Below are positions 1 to 8,754 of a stretch of 64,000 nt of DNA, piece by piece; position 1 is the stretch's first letter, and the number at the start of each line of letters is the position of its first letter. Under the pieces are notes generated by a model. It had not been told where the DNA came from. It saw only the letters and a program-made list of their open reading frames with translations, and searched no databases. The translations under genes were made by a program, and so were the position numbers. Source of the stretch: Ensifer sp. WSM1721 (GTDB lineage Bacteria > Pseudomonadota > Alphaproteobacteria > Rhizobiales > Rhizobiaceae); the NCBI RefSeq assembly GCF_000513895.2, contig NZ_CP165782.1:930001-994000 (forward strand). Reading direction: 5' to 3'.

Positions 1-113
1 ACGGCGCCCATCTCGACGGCGAAGGGATAAACGTCTTGACCGGAGCCGACGCCGTCGCGCCCTATGGCGGCGCGGCGTTCCACGACAACCGGGTCTGGAT
101 AAGCCGGGCGTGA
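1..113 (+). CDS. C-terminal end of an unidentified protein (5' truncated by the window edge)
   Basis: A frame open from the first bases reads about 36 residues and stops with TGA at 111-113, 28 bases before nudK. The tail contains the stretch GADAVAPYGGAAFHDNR and ends ISRA. I do not recognise the family from so short a piece. Codon use (many GCC, GGC and GAC codons) matches the downstream genes, so it is probably the end of a real chromosomal gene rather than a chance frame. The spacing to nudK would allow co-transcription. Confidence 0.55.
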   Translation, partial: GAHLDGEGINVLTGADAVAPYGGAAFHDNRVWISRA

Positions 114-141
114 CTAGCCCATCCTCGAACAAGGATTACCA

Positions 142-738
142 ATGACGAAATCCGTCGACTCGCGCTGTCGGATCATCGATCGCCGAACGCTCTGGAATGG
201 CTTCATCAATCTCGAGCAGATCACGCTTGAACAACAGATGTCCGACGGCAGCACTGCGCGGCTCGTGCGCGAGGTGCACGACCACGGCCGCGCGGCGACG
301 ATCCTGCTCTTCGATCCGGAGCGGCAGGTGGTCGTTCTCGTCCGCCAGCTCCGCATTCCGGTCTTCATGCAGGGAGAGCCTGCGTATCTCATCGAAACGC
401 CGGCCGGCCTTCTCGATGGCGAGGAGCCGGAAGTCGCGATCTGCCGTGAAGCCATGGAGGAAACCGGCTACCGCATCGAAAGCGCCATGCATCTCTTCGA
501 CGCCTATATGAGCCCCGGCGCGATAACAGAGCGCACGAGCTTCTTCCTCGGCCGCGTCGACATCTCCAAGAAGGTGGCCGCCGGCGGCGGACTTGCCCAT
601 GAGGGTGAGGACATCGAAGTGCTGGAAATTCCCTTCGAGGAGGCCGTCGCCATGATCGGTACCGGCGAGATTTGCGACGCCAAGACCATCATGCTCCTGC
701 AATGGGCGATGTTGAACCGTACCGCGCTTGCAGCTTAA
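142..738 (+). CDS. nudK: Nudix hydrolase, GDP-mannose pyrophosphatase NudK-type
   Basis: A 198-residue cytoplasmic Nudix enzyme, expected to split GDP-mannose (possibly also ADP-ribose) into a nucleoside monophosphate and a sugar phosphate, with Mg2+ held by the Nudix glutamates. The Nudix box lies at about residues 89-111, beginning GLLDGEEPEVAI and ending REAMEETGY. Just after it the segment AYMSPGAITE matches the substrate loop I remember from E. coli NudK (LYMSPGGVTE), and the length is close to the 191 residues of that protein. An AAGGA ribosome-binding site sits seven bases before the ATG. The gene is followed by a 95-base gap and then lpiA on the same strand. The NudK subgroup is inferred; the Nudix family is certain. 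Confidence 0.88.
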   Translation: MTKSVDSRCRIIDRRTLWNGFINLEQITLEQQMSDGSTARLVREVHDHGRAATILLFDPERQVVVLVRQLRIPVFMQGEPAYLIETPAGLLDGEEPEVAICREAMEETGYRIESAMHLFDAYMSPGAITERTSFFLGRVDISKKVAAGGGLAHEGEDIEVLEIPFEEAVAMIGTGEICDAKTIMLLQWAMLNRTALAA

Positions 739-833
739 CCCTTTGAAACAACGTACATTACCGATAATTCACTTTTTGTCAGGGCCTTACTGCGTTAAAC
801 CGCTCGTGTCTTCTTCAACGACCCGGGCGAACC

Positions 834-3443
834 ATGGCGTCCTCTCCCTCTCACGAGATTGAAGCACAAGATCAAGCGGTCGTGAGGGGATGGCGGCCGT
901 TCCTGAGGCGCAATCAGCGCTATCTCTCCGCCGCTGGCACACTCGTCGTGATTGCGCTCTTCGGAGCCGCGATCTTTCATCTGACGGCAGAGGTGCAATA
1001 TGGGGACGTCGTCTCGGCACTGGCCGATACGAGCTGGTGTTCGGTGGCTGCGGCCGTCCTGTTCACGGGCCTGAGTTTTCTGGCGCTCACCTTCTACGAC
1101 GTCGGCGCCCTCGACTATATCCGGCGCAAGCTCCCCTATGCCGATGTCGCGCTGACGGCCGCCTGCGCCTATGCGGTCGGCAACACCGCCGGCTTCGGCC
1201 CGTTGAGTGGCGGTGCGATCCGATATCGATCCTATTCGCGACTCGGCCTCGAACCTGACGATATTGCTCGCGTCATCGCCTTTGTGACGCTCGCCTTCGG
1301 GTTGGGCCTCGCGGCCGTTGCCTGTCTGAGCCTGCTTGCTGTCGGTGAGCACGTCGCGCCGCTTACCGGCCTCGATGCGTTCTGGCTGCGCATAATAGCC
1401 GCCGTCGTGCTCGCCGGCTTGCTCGCGGTCCTGATAGCCGGGCGCAGCGGCCATGCGTTCAGCATCGGGCGCTTCACCCTGCGCCTGCCGGATTCCAGGA
1501 CATCGTCGCGCCAGTTCCTGGTGACGGCGCTCGATCTTGCCTCATCCGCGACTGTTCTCTACGTGCTCCTGCCAAGCGGAACGATCGGCTGGCCGGCTTT
1601 TCTTGCAATCTATTCGATTGCCGTCGGGCTCGGCGTGCTCAGCCACGTGCCTGCGGGGCTTGGTGTCTTCGAGACTGTGATCGTCGCGACCCTTGGGCAT
1701 GCGGCCGATGTCGACGCGATCCTCGGCGCGCTCGTCCTCTACCGCCTGATCTATCACGTCCTGCCGCTGCTGGTCGCGCTCGTTGTGATCGTCGGGATCG
1801 AGCTGCGCCAGCTCGCCGGCCACCCGGTCGCCTCCAGCCTGCGCCGTGCCGGCGGCCGCATGACGCCGCTTCTGCTTGCCACGCTCGCACTGGTGCTTTC
1901 CCTCATGCTGGTGCTGTCGAGTGTGACGCCGACGCCGGACGAGAACCTGGCCTTCCTCGCGAACTATGTCTCTCTTCCGATCGTGGAAGGAGCGCATTTC
2001 CTCGCGAGCCTGCTCGGGCTGGCGCTCTTCATCGTGGCGCGAGGACTGGCGCTGCGTCTCGATGGCGCCTGGTGGGTGGCGATCGTGATCGCGCTCGCGG
2101 CGCTCCTGCTTTCGTTGGTGAAGGCGGTGGCGCTCGGAGAGGCCGGCATCCTCGCCTTCTTCCTTGTCGGTCTGCTCGCGAGCCGCCGCCTCTTCGTTCG
2201 TCCGGCTTCGCTCTTCGGTCAGGCGTTGACGCTGCCCTGGCTCACTGCCCTCGGCGTCATCTGCCTCGGTGCCTTCGTCGTCCTGCTCTTCGTTTATCGC
2301 AACGTCGAGTACAGCCACGAACTCTGGTGGCAGTTCGAATTCTCGGCGGAGGCTCCGCGTGGTCTTCGCGCGCTGCTTGGGGTGACGATCGGCGCGAGCG
2401 CGGTGGCGATCTGGAGTCTCATGCGTCCGGCCGCGACTGCGATCGCGCCTGCCTCCGACGAGGATATGGAGCGGGCGATCACCATACTCGAGACGCAGGA
2501 CATGTCCGACGCCAATCTCGTGCGCATGGGTGACAAGAGCATCATGTTCTCTGCCGACGGCCGCGCCTTCATCATGTATGGCCGCTGGGGGCGCTCCTGG
2601 GTCGCGCTTTTTGATCCTGTCGGTCCGGTGGAAGCCTGGCCGGACCTCATCTGGCAGTTCATCGAGACGGCACGATCCAATGGCTGCCGGGCCGTCTTCT
2701 ATCAGGTTTCGCCGCGCGGGCTTGCCTATTACGCCGATGCGGGCTTGAGAGCCTTCCGCCTCGGCGAGCTTGCAGAGGTCGATCTCACGCGCTTCGAGAT
2801 GAAGGGCGGTAAATGGGCGACCTTGCGCCACCAGGTGAGCCGCGGCCAGCGCGATGGTCTGGAGTTCTCGGTGGTGGAGCCCGCGGAGGTGCCGGCCATC
2901 CTCCCGGAACTCGCCGCCATTTCCGATGCCTGGCTTGCGCATCACAATGCTCGGGAGAAGGGCTTTTCGCTCGGCGCCTTCGATCCGCAATATCTCGTGA
3001 CGCAGCCGGTCGCGATCCTTAAGTGCCAGGGGCGCATCGTCGCCTTCGCCAACATCCTCCTCACGGGCACGAGGGAGGAGGGCTCGGTCGACCTCATGCG
3101 CTTTTCGCCGGAAGCGCCGAAGGGGTCGATGGACTTCCTGTTCGCGCAGCTCATGGAACACCTGAAGGCGCAAGGCTACAGGCGCTTCAATCTCGGCATG
3201 GCACCGCTTTCCGGCATGTCCTCCCGCAGCACGGCGCCGGTCTGGGATCGCGCCGGCCGGACTTTCTACGAGCACGGCGAGCGTTTCTACAACTTCAAAG
3301 GTCTGCGCGCCTTCAAGTCGAAGTTCCACCCGCACTGGCAGCCACGCTATCTGGCGGCGAGCGGCGGCCTCAATCCCATCCTCGCGCTCATGGACGCGAC
3401 GTTCCTGATCGGCGGCGGCATCAAGGGAGTGATCAAGAAATGA
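834..3443 (+). CDS. lpiA: Bifunctional lysylphosphatidylglycerol flippase/synthetase (MprF family), LpiA
   Basis: An 869-residue inner-membrane protein. Roughly residues 20-545 are hydrophobic, with a dozen or more membrane segments forming the flippase part. From about residue 550 a soluble DUF2156 domain transfers lysine from Lys-tRNA to phosphatidylglycerol. Adding lysine gives the lipid a positive charge and protects against acid and cationic peptides. In Sinorhizobium this gene is known as lpiA (low-pH induced) and is co-transcribed with acvB; the same order is seen here, with a four-base ATGA overlap. No convincing Shine-Dalgarno sequence precedes the chosen ATG at 834, so the exact start is not certain. 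The 95-base upstream gap should carry the acid-responsive promoter, but I could not pick out a clear motif. Confidence 0.93.
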   Translation: MASSPSHEIEAQDQAVVRGWRPFLRRNQRYLSAAGTLVVIALFGAAIFHLTAEVQYGDVVSALADTSWCSVAAAVLFTGLSFLALTFYDVGALDYIRRKLPYADVALTAACAYAVGNTAGFGPLSGGAIRYRSYSRLGLEPDDIARVIAFVTLAFGLGLAAVACLSLLAVGEHVAPLTGLDAFWLRIIAAVVLAGLLAVLIAGRSGHAFSIGRFTLRLPDSRTSSRQFLVTALDLASSATVLYVLLPSGTIGWPAFLAIYSIAVGLGVLSHVPAGLGVFETVIVATLGHAADVDAILGALVLYRLIYHVLPLLVALVVIVGIELRQLAGHPVASSLRRAGGRMTPLLLATLALVLSLMLVLSSVTPTPDENLAFLANYVSLPIVEGAHFLASLLGLALFIVARGLALRLDGAWWVAIVIALAALLLSLVKAVALGEAGILAFFLVGLLASRRLFVRPASLFGQALTLPWLTALGVICLGAFVVLLFVYRNVEYSHELWWQFEFSAEAPRGLRALLGVTIGASAVAIWSLMRPAATAIAPASDEDMERAITILETQDMSDANLVRMGDKSIMFSADGRAFIMYGRWGRSWVALFDPVGPVEAWPDLIWQFIETARSNGCRAVFYQVSPRGLAYYADAGLRAFRLGELAEVDLTRFEMKGGKWATLRHQVSRGQRDGLEFSVVEPAEVPAILPELAAISDAWLAHHNAREKGFSLGAFDPQYLVTQPVAILKCQGRIVAFANILLTGTREEGSVDLMRFSPEAPKGSMDFLFAQLMEHLKAQGYRRFNLGMAPLSGMSSRSTAPVWDRAGRTFYEHGERFYNFKGLRAFKSKFHPHWQPRYLAASGGLNPILALMDATFLIGGGIKGVIKK

Positions 3444-4819
3444 CCCGCATGGCAAGAATCTGGAAAGGCGCTGCCCTGGCGGCGCTGATTGCCGCGGTGG
3501 CGAGCCTCCCCTCAGCGGCCGAAGAGGCGAGATTCGACACTGGCATGATCCCATCGCCGCATATATTGTTCCCGAAACAGGACGCATCCGGGCTCGTCGT
3601 GCTGCTTTCCGGCGCGGACGGCTGGACGGAAAACGAAAATGCCGTTGCGCGCTCGCTTTCCGGCGAGAATGCACTCGTCGTCGGCATCGACCTCAAGGCC
3701 TATCTGGCAGCGCTCGCCGAGGACGACGGAGATTGCATCTACACCGTCTCGGACATCGAATCCTTGAGCCAGCAGGTTCAACGCGCCGCCGGCAGCGGTG
3801 CCTATCGCCCGCCGGTCGTCGCCGGGGTGGGCGCCGGCGGCGCCATGGCGCTGGCGATCGCCGCCCAATCTCCCGCCGCGACGATTGGCAAGACCTTCGC
3901 GGTCGATCCCGAAGAGGGCATTGCCTTGACCAAACAGCTCTGCACTCCGGCCGAGAAGGTGGCGAAGGGTGACCGCATGGCCTATGGCTTGACTGACGGA
4001 ACCTTGCCGGATCCGGTCAGCGTCACGTTCTCACCCTCGGCGTCCGCCGAGGGGCGCCAACATGTCGCGGCGCTCGTTGCGAAGCACCCGGACATCGAAA
4101 CCACGGACACGGAGGACGGCGCCTATGCCGCCCTGTCCGGCGCCCTCTCGGAATATCTGCAGGAGGGCGACGAAGCCGACGACCCGTTTGGGCTCCCTCT
4201 GACCGTCCTCGACGCGAAGCCCTCGCGCGATACCATGGCGGTGATCTATTCCGGCGATGGCGGCTGGCGCGATATCGACAGGGAGGTCGGCAATGCCCTG
4301 CGGCAGCAAGGTGTGCCGGTGGTCGGGGTGGATTCGCTCCGCTATTTCTGGTCCGAGCGCCAGCCGCAGGCGACCGCCGACGACCTCGCCCGGATCATCA
4401 GCTATTATCGAAAGCGCTGGAATGTCCGCAACGTGCTGCTGATCGGATATTCCTTCGGCGCCGATATCCTGCCGCGCACCTACAATCTGCTTCCACCCGC
4501 GGCCCGCGCCGGCGTGCGCCAGGTGACGCTCATGGCGCTGTCGCATCAGGCCGACTACAAGATTTCCGTCCTTGGTTGGCTCGGCGCCGAAGGCGAGGGG
4601 AGCGCGGGCGACCCGGTGGACGATGTGAAGGCGATCGATCCGTCGCTCGTGCAGTGCATCTACGGCACGGACGAAGAGGACGACGCCTGTCCGGAACTGA
4701 AGCCGTCCGGCGTCGATGTGGTTGCGATCGACGGCGGCCACCATTTCGACGGCGACTATCCTGCTCTGACCCGCCGGGTGCTCGACGCGCTCGATCGGCG
4801 GCTCGCAGCTGCGAAGTGA
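3440..4819 (+). CDS. acvB: AcvB/VirJ-family periplasmic alpha/beta hydrolase
   Basis: A 459-residue exported protein. Residues 1-27 look like a signal peptide ending around PSAAEEA. The protein is two alpha/beta-hydrolase-like halves. The first (about 45-245) has GVGAGGAMA where a nucleophile elbow should be and lacks the serine. The second (about 260-459, VirJ-like) has the proper elbow GYSFGAD with Ser338. Agrobacterium AcvB is known to hydrolyse lysyl-phosphatidylglycerol, so this protein probably removes what LpiA makes and sets the level of the modified lipid. The start overlaps the lpiA stop (ATGA), which implies translational coupling. It ends convergently with purN, 64 bases away. Confidence 0.9.
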   Translation: MTRMARIWKGAALAALIAAVASLPSAAEEARFDTGMIPSPHILFPKQDASGLVVLLSGADGWTENENAVARSLSGENALVVGIDLKAYLAALAEDDGDCIYTVSDIESLSQQVQRAAGSGAYRPPVVAGVGAGGAMALAIAAQSPAATIGKTFAVDPEEGIALTKQLCTPAEKVAKGDRMAYGLTDGTLPDPVSVTFSPSASAEGRQHVAALVAKHPDIETTDTEDGAYAALSGALSEYLQEGDEADDPFGLPLTVLDAKPSRDTMAVIYSGDGGWRDIDREVGNALRQQGVPVVGVDSLRYFWSERQPQATADDLARIISYYRKRWNVRNVLLIGYSFGADILPRTYNLLPPAARAGVRQVTLMALSHQADYKISVLGWLGAEGEGSAGDPVDDVKAIDPSLVQCIYGTDEEDDACPELKPSGVDVVAIDGGHHFDGDYPALTRRVLDALDRRLAAAK

Positions 4820-4883
4820 TCTGCTTCGGTCAGGAGCAAGGGCTGTAGTTATAAGGGGGTTGGCTACGTCTGTACGTTTGCTA

Positions 4884-5549
4884 TCAGATCGCGGGAGATA
4901 TCAGCGTGCCGGATGCCTCGCCGCCGGCCTCGCTTGTCGCGCGCCCGGATTCCATCCGCACCTTGCCCTCGGCAACAAGCTTCAGCGCCAGCGGATAGGT
5001 CTTGTGCTCGACCGTGAGGACGCGCGCGGCAAGCGTTTCCGGCGTGTCGCCCGGAATAATCGGAACGGCGGCCTGCGCGACGATCGGGCCGTCGTCCATG
5101 CCCTCGGTCACGAAGTGCACCGTGCAGCCCGCAATCTTCATGCCGGCGTCGATCGCGCGCTGATGCGTATGAAGCCCGGGAAAGAGCGGCAGCAGCGATG
5201 GATGGATGTTGAGGATGCGGCCCTCGTAGCGCTGGATGAACGCCGCGGAAAGAAGCCGCATATAGCCGGCCAGACAGAGGAAATCCGGCCGGAGCCGGTC
5301 GAGTTCGGCAAGAATTGCCGCTTCGTGCGCGTCCTTGCTGGCGAAGTCCCTGCGGACGAAGGAGAAGGTCGGAATGCCGAAGCCGGCCGCCTTCTCCAGG
5401 CCGCCCGCGTCCGCCTTGTCGGCGATGACGGCGATGACCTCGGCCGGAAAATCCGGCGCGGTGGCGGCCTTTACCAGCGAAACCATGTTGGACCCGCCGC
5501 CGGAAATGAAGACGACAACCCGCTTCTTTCGATCCGCGGTCACGCTCAT
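4884..5549 (-). CDS. purN: Phosphoribosylglycinamide formyltransferase (GAR transformylase)
   Basis: 221 residues; uses 10-formyltetrahydrofolate to formylate GAR in step three of de novo purine synthesis. The phosphate-binding GGGSNM is at 17-22. The catalytic set is visible as Asn114 and His116 in NIHPSLLP, His145 in CTVHF and Asp152 in MDDGPIVAQ. The ATG at 5547-5549 overlaps the purM stop (ATGA), so the two are translationally coupled. Length and motifs are normal for the family. The same reading frame continues upstream without a stop, but that part is out-of-frame purM sequence. Confidence 0.97.
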   Translation of the reverse strand: MSVTADRKKRVVVFISGGGSNMVSLVKAATAPDFPAEVIAVIADKADAGGLEKAAGFGIPTFSFVRRDFASKDAHEAAILAELDRLRPDFLCLAGYMRLLSAAFIQRYEGRILNIHPSLLPLFPGLHTHQRAIDAGMKIAGCTVHFVTEGMDDGPIVAQAAVPIIPGDTPETLAARVLTVEHKTYPLALKLVAEGKVRMESGRATSEAGGEASGTLISPAI

Positions 5550-6616
5550 AGGGCGAGGCTGCCTTTGTAGATCGTGCCGGCCGCGCCCTCGGCGCGCGCA
5601 ACCATCCGGCCGAGCGCAAAGACCGTTTCGCCTTCGCAGGCAAGCACCTGAGCGACCCTGTCCGCCTCCGCCGCGGGAACGACGGCGATCATGCCGACGC
5701 CGCAATTGAAGGTGCGCAGCATCTCGTTGGCGGCAACCCCGCCGGTCTTTGCCAGCCAGGAGAAAACGGCCGGCGGCTTGATGGCGTCGAGGTCGATCTC
5801 GGCGGCGAGGTGCTTCGGCAGCACCCGCGGAATATTCTCGGGGAAGCCGCCGCCGGTGATGTGCGCCAGTGCCTTGATCGCGCCGGTCTCGCGGATCGCC
5901 TTCAGGAGCGGCTTTACATAGATGCGGGTCGGCGTCATCAGGAGGTCGGCGAGCGTACCTTCGCCGAAGGGGGCCGGCGCGTCCCAGGCAAGGCCTGACA
6001 GCGAAACGATCTTGCGCACCAGCGAATAGCCGTTCGAATGCACTCCGGAGGAGGCGAGGCCGAGGATGACGTCGCCTTCGGCAATGTCGCCGGCCGGCAG
6101 AAGCTGTCCGCGCTCGGCCGCGCCGACGGCAAAACCGGCGAGGTCGTAGTCGCCGCCGGAGTACATGCCCGGCATCTCGGCCGTCTCGCCGCCGATTAGC
6201 GCACAGCCTGCCTCGCGGCAGCCGGCGGCGATGCCGGCGACAATCGCCGTGCCCTGGTCGGGATCGAGCTTTCCGGTCGCGAAATAGTCGAGGAAGAACA
6301 AGGGTTCGGCGCCTTGAACGACGAGATCGTTGACGCACATGGCGACGAGGTCGATGCCGACGGTGTCGTGCTTGTTGGCATCGATCGCGATCTTTAGCTT
6401 GGTGCCCACACCGTCGTTCGCGGCAACCAGGACCGGATCGGAGAAACCCGCTGCCTTGAGATCGAAGAGGCCGCCGAAACCGCCGATCTCGCCGTCGGCA
6501 CCGGGACGCCGGGTCGAGCGGACGTGCGGTTTGATCTTCTCCACCATCAGGTTGCCGGCATCGATATCCACGCCTGCATCGCTATAGGTGAGGCCGTTCT
6601 TTCCCGACTGGCTCAT
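5546..6616 (-). CDS. purM: Phosphoribosylformylglycinamidine cyclo-ligase (AIR synthetase)
   Basis: 356 residues; ATP-dependent ring closure of FGAM to AIR in purine synthesis. The N-terminus begins [20 protein letters not shown], which is the usual PurM opening, followed by [10 protein letters not shown] and [10 protein letters not shown], the substrate and ATP motifs of the PurM/ThiL/SelD superfamily. I placed the start at 6616; the frame stays open upstream, but that extra 70-residue stretch is low-complexity and unlike PurM. It is divergent from the permease gene, with 239 bases between them that must hold both promoters. It is followed directly by purN. Confidence 0.97.
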   Translation of the reverse strand: MSQSGKNGLTYSDAGVDIDAGNLMVEKIKPHVRSTRRPGADGEIGGFGGLFDLKAAGFSDPVLVAANDGVGTKLKIAIDANKHDTVGIDLVAMCVNDLVVQGAEPLFFLDYFATGKLDPDQGTAIVAGIAAGCREAGCALIGGETAEMPGMYSGGDYDLAGFAVGAAERGQLLPAGDIAEGDVILGLASSGVHSNGYSLVRKIVSLSGLAWDAPAPFGEGTLADLLMTPTRIYVKPLLKAIRETGAIKALAHITGGGFPENIPRVLPKHLAAEIDLDAIKPPAVFSWLAKTGGVAANEMLRTFNCGVGMIAVVPAAEADRVAQVLACEGETVFALGRMVARAEGAAGTIYKGSLAL

Positions 6617-6855
6617 GCTCGTTCTCCAAGGCTCGTCGCGTATTGCGGATGCGATTGGCACGAGAGCCGGAGGAGTGCAAGCGGAGAGGCCGGCATTGCG
6701 GTCTTTTTTCACGATTTTGCCCTTGTCCCTCTGGCGCCGAGCACCAAGACTGCGGATTGAGGACCGTCGGGCTTGACCTCCGCGCACGCCGCACCCTATC
6801 TCGTCCGACGAAGGGACGCGCGGCACGGTGTGTCGGACGCGCGACGGGGAACGCC

Positions 6856-7977
6856 ATGGGCAATCGGGTCAGCGGTTTGGGACTTCAGCGCCAGCTTTTC
6901 TTCTGGCTTCTGGTGCTCGCCGGCTTCATCATCTTCCTGACGATCTTCAGTTCCATCCTGCTGCCATTTCTCGCCGGCATGGCGCTCGCCTATTTCCTCG
7001 ACCCGGTGGCCGACCGGCTGCAACGGCTGGGCCTCAGCCGCCTGATGGCGACAATCGTCATTCTGGTCGCCTTCGTCGTCGTTTTCGCATTGTCACTGAT
7101 GATCATCATACCGCTGATCTTCACGCAGGCCGCCGATTTCCTTCAGAAGATGCCCGGCTACGTCTCTAGGCTCCAAGCCTTTATCACTGACACCACCCAG
7201 TCGACCATCGTGCCCGATTGGCTCGAGGGTCAGATGGCCGCGATCAAAGAGAATTCGGCCAAGCTTCTAGAGCAGGGCGCACTCTTCCTCGGCACCTTGT
7301 TCCAGCAGCTTTGGAACTCCGGCATGGCGCTGCTCGACATTCTGTCGCTCTTCATCATTACGCCGGTCGTCGCCTTCTATCTGTTGCTCGACTGGGATCA
7401 CATGGTCGAGAAAGTGGATAGTTGGATCCCGCGCGACCATGTGGAGGTCGTGCGCCAGATCGCCCGTGACATGAACGTGACGATCGCCGGCTTCGTTCGC
7501 GGTCAGGGATCGCTCTGCGTTATCCTCGGCGTCTACTACGCCGTCGGCCTGTCCCTGGTCGGCCTCAATTTCGGGCTGCTGATTGGCTTTTTTGCCGGCA
7601 TGATCAGCTTCATCCCTTATGTCGGTTCGCTGGTCGGCCTTGTCCTTGCCGTGGGCGTCGCGCTTGTTCAGTTCTGGCCGGACTATATCTGGATCGCGCT
7701 CGTCCTCGTCGTTTTCTTCACCGGTCAGTTTCTCGAGGGCAACATTCTGCAGCCGAAGCTGGTCGGCAAGAGCGTCGGCCTTCATCCAGTCTGGCTGATG
7801 TTTGCGCTGCTCGCCTTCGGCGCGCTCTTCGGCTTCGTCGGCCTTCTCGTCGCGGTGCCGGCGGCGGCGGCGATCGGCGTTCTTGTTCGCTTCGGCATAC
7901 AGCGGTACCTTGATAGCGATCTCTATCACGGGCATAGGACAGCGGCGAACCAGCAGGAAGGCAAAGACCCCCGCTGA
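6856..7977 (+). CDS. AI-2E/PerM-family membrane permease
   Basis: A 373-residue integral membrane protein with about seven to eight hydrophobic segments. The first run includes [20 protein letters not shown] and the last includes [18 protein letters not shown]. The motif [19 protein letters not shown] near residues 295-315 is the family signature. Members export or exchange small molecules; the actual substrate cannot be read from the sequence. I chose the ATG at 6856 because it opens directly into the first membrane segment; upstream codons of the same frame look non-coding. hdaA follows 22 bases after the stop, and the pair permease-hdaA is common in Rhizobiales, suggesting one transcript. 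Confidence 0.85.
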   Translation: MGNRVSGLGLQRQLFFWLLVLAGFIIFLTIFSSILLPFLAGMALAYFLDPVADRLQRLGLSRLMATIVILVAFVVVFALSLMIIIPLIFTQAADFLQKMPGYVSRLQAFITDTTQSTIVPDWLEGQMAAIKENSAKLLEQGALFLGTLFQQLWNSGMALLDILSLFIITPVVAFYLLLDWDHMVEKVDSWIPRDHVEVVRQIARDMNVTIAGFVRGQGSLCVILGVYYAVGLSLVGLNFGLLIGFFAGMISFIPYVGSLVGLVLAVGVALVQFWPDYIWIALVLVVFFTGQFLEGNILQPKLVGKSVGLHPVWLMFALLAFGALFGFVGLLVAVPAAAAIGVLVRFGIQRYLDSDLYHGHRTAANQQEGKDPR

Positions 7978-7999
7978 GTGCCATCGTCCAGAGCAAAGC

Positions 8000-8689
8000 A
8001 TGACAAGACGCCCTCACGAACAACTGCCGCTCGTCTTCGGCCATGATCCGTCCACGGGTCGGGAGGATTTGCTCGTTTCCGACCGGCTGAGCGCGGCCAT
8101 CGCCATCGTCGATCACTGGCCGGATTGGCCATCCCCCGTCGTCATCATCGCCGGACCGGTCGGCTCCGGCAAATCGCATCTCGCCAGCATCTGGCGCGAC
8201 AAATCGGGAGCCGAGGCGATCCATCCCGTCGCCGGCTCGAACGCCGCCGACATCGCCGCATTGAGCCCTGTTCTCTTCGAGGATGCAGATCGCGAGGGCT
8301 TCGACGACACGGCGCTCTTCCATGTCATCAATAGCGTGCGCCAGAACGGCACGGCATTGCTGATGACATCGCGGCTGTGGCCTATGTCCTGGCCGGTGAC
8401 GCTCCCTGACCTCCGTTCCCGCTTGAAGGCCGCTACGGTCGTCGAGATCGGCGAGCCCGACGACGAGCTGCTGACGCAGGTGCTGATCAAGCTTTTCGCC
8501 GACCGCCAGCTTCTCGTCGACGAACGCCTCGTCGGCTATATCGTCGCGCGCATGGAGCGCTCCTTGGAGGCGGCCCAGACGGTCGTCGAGCGGCTGGATC
8601 ATATGGCGCTCGCCCGCGGCACGCGGCTGACGCGCGCGCTCGCCGCAGAAGTCTTGGAGGAGCTGGCAAATGCCGGCCGGCCGGATTGA
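8000..8689 (+). CDS. hdaA: DnaA regulatory inactivator homologue HdaA
   Basis: A 229-residue AAA+ protein related to the central domain of DnaA. A short N-terminal motif EQLPLVF (7-13) fits the peptide that docks Hda on the DNA-polymerase sliding clamp. Walker A GPVGSGKS is at 52-59, Walker B-like PVLFEDAD follows, and the lid region is near the end. There is no DnaA DNA-binding domain. In alphaproteobacteria HdaA stimulates ATP hydrolysis by DnaA after initiation and so prevents re-firing of the origin. The start at 8000 follows the permease stop by 22 bases. ppk starts 65 bases downstream. Confidence 0.9.
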   Translation: MTRRPHEQLPLVFGHDPSTGREDLLVSDRLSAAIAIVDHWPDWPSPVVIIAGPVGSGKSHLASIWRDKSGAEAIHPVAGSNAADIAALSPVLFEDADREGFDDTALFHVINSVRQNGTALLMTSRLWPMSWPVTLPDLRSRLKAATVVEIGEPDDELLTQVLIKLFADRQLLVDERLVGYIVARMERSLEAAQTVVERLDHMALARGTRLTRALAAEVLEELANAGRPD

Positions 8690-8754
8690 CTGTCACAGTT
8701 CCGTCGTCAAAGTGGGATAGCGCGTTCATTCGGAGTAATGGGGTTTTGAAGGGC

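Noticed and set aside
1542..3674. 710-codon open frame on the minus strand opposite lpiA
   Set aside because: Antisense shadow of a high-GC gene: Arg-, Glu- and His-rich, no domain, and lpiA itself is unmistakable on the plus strand.
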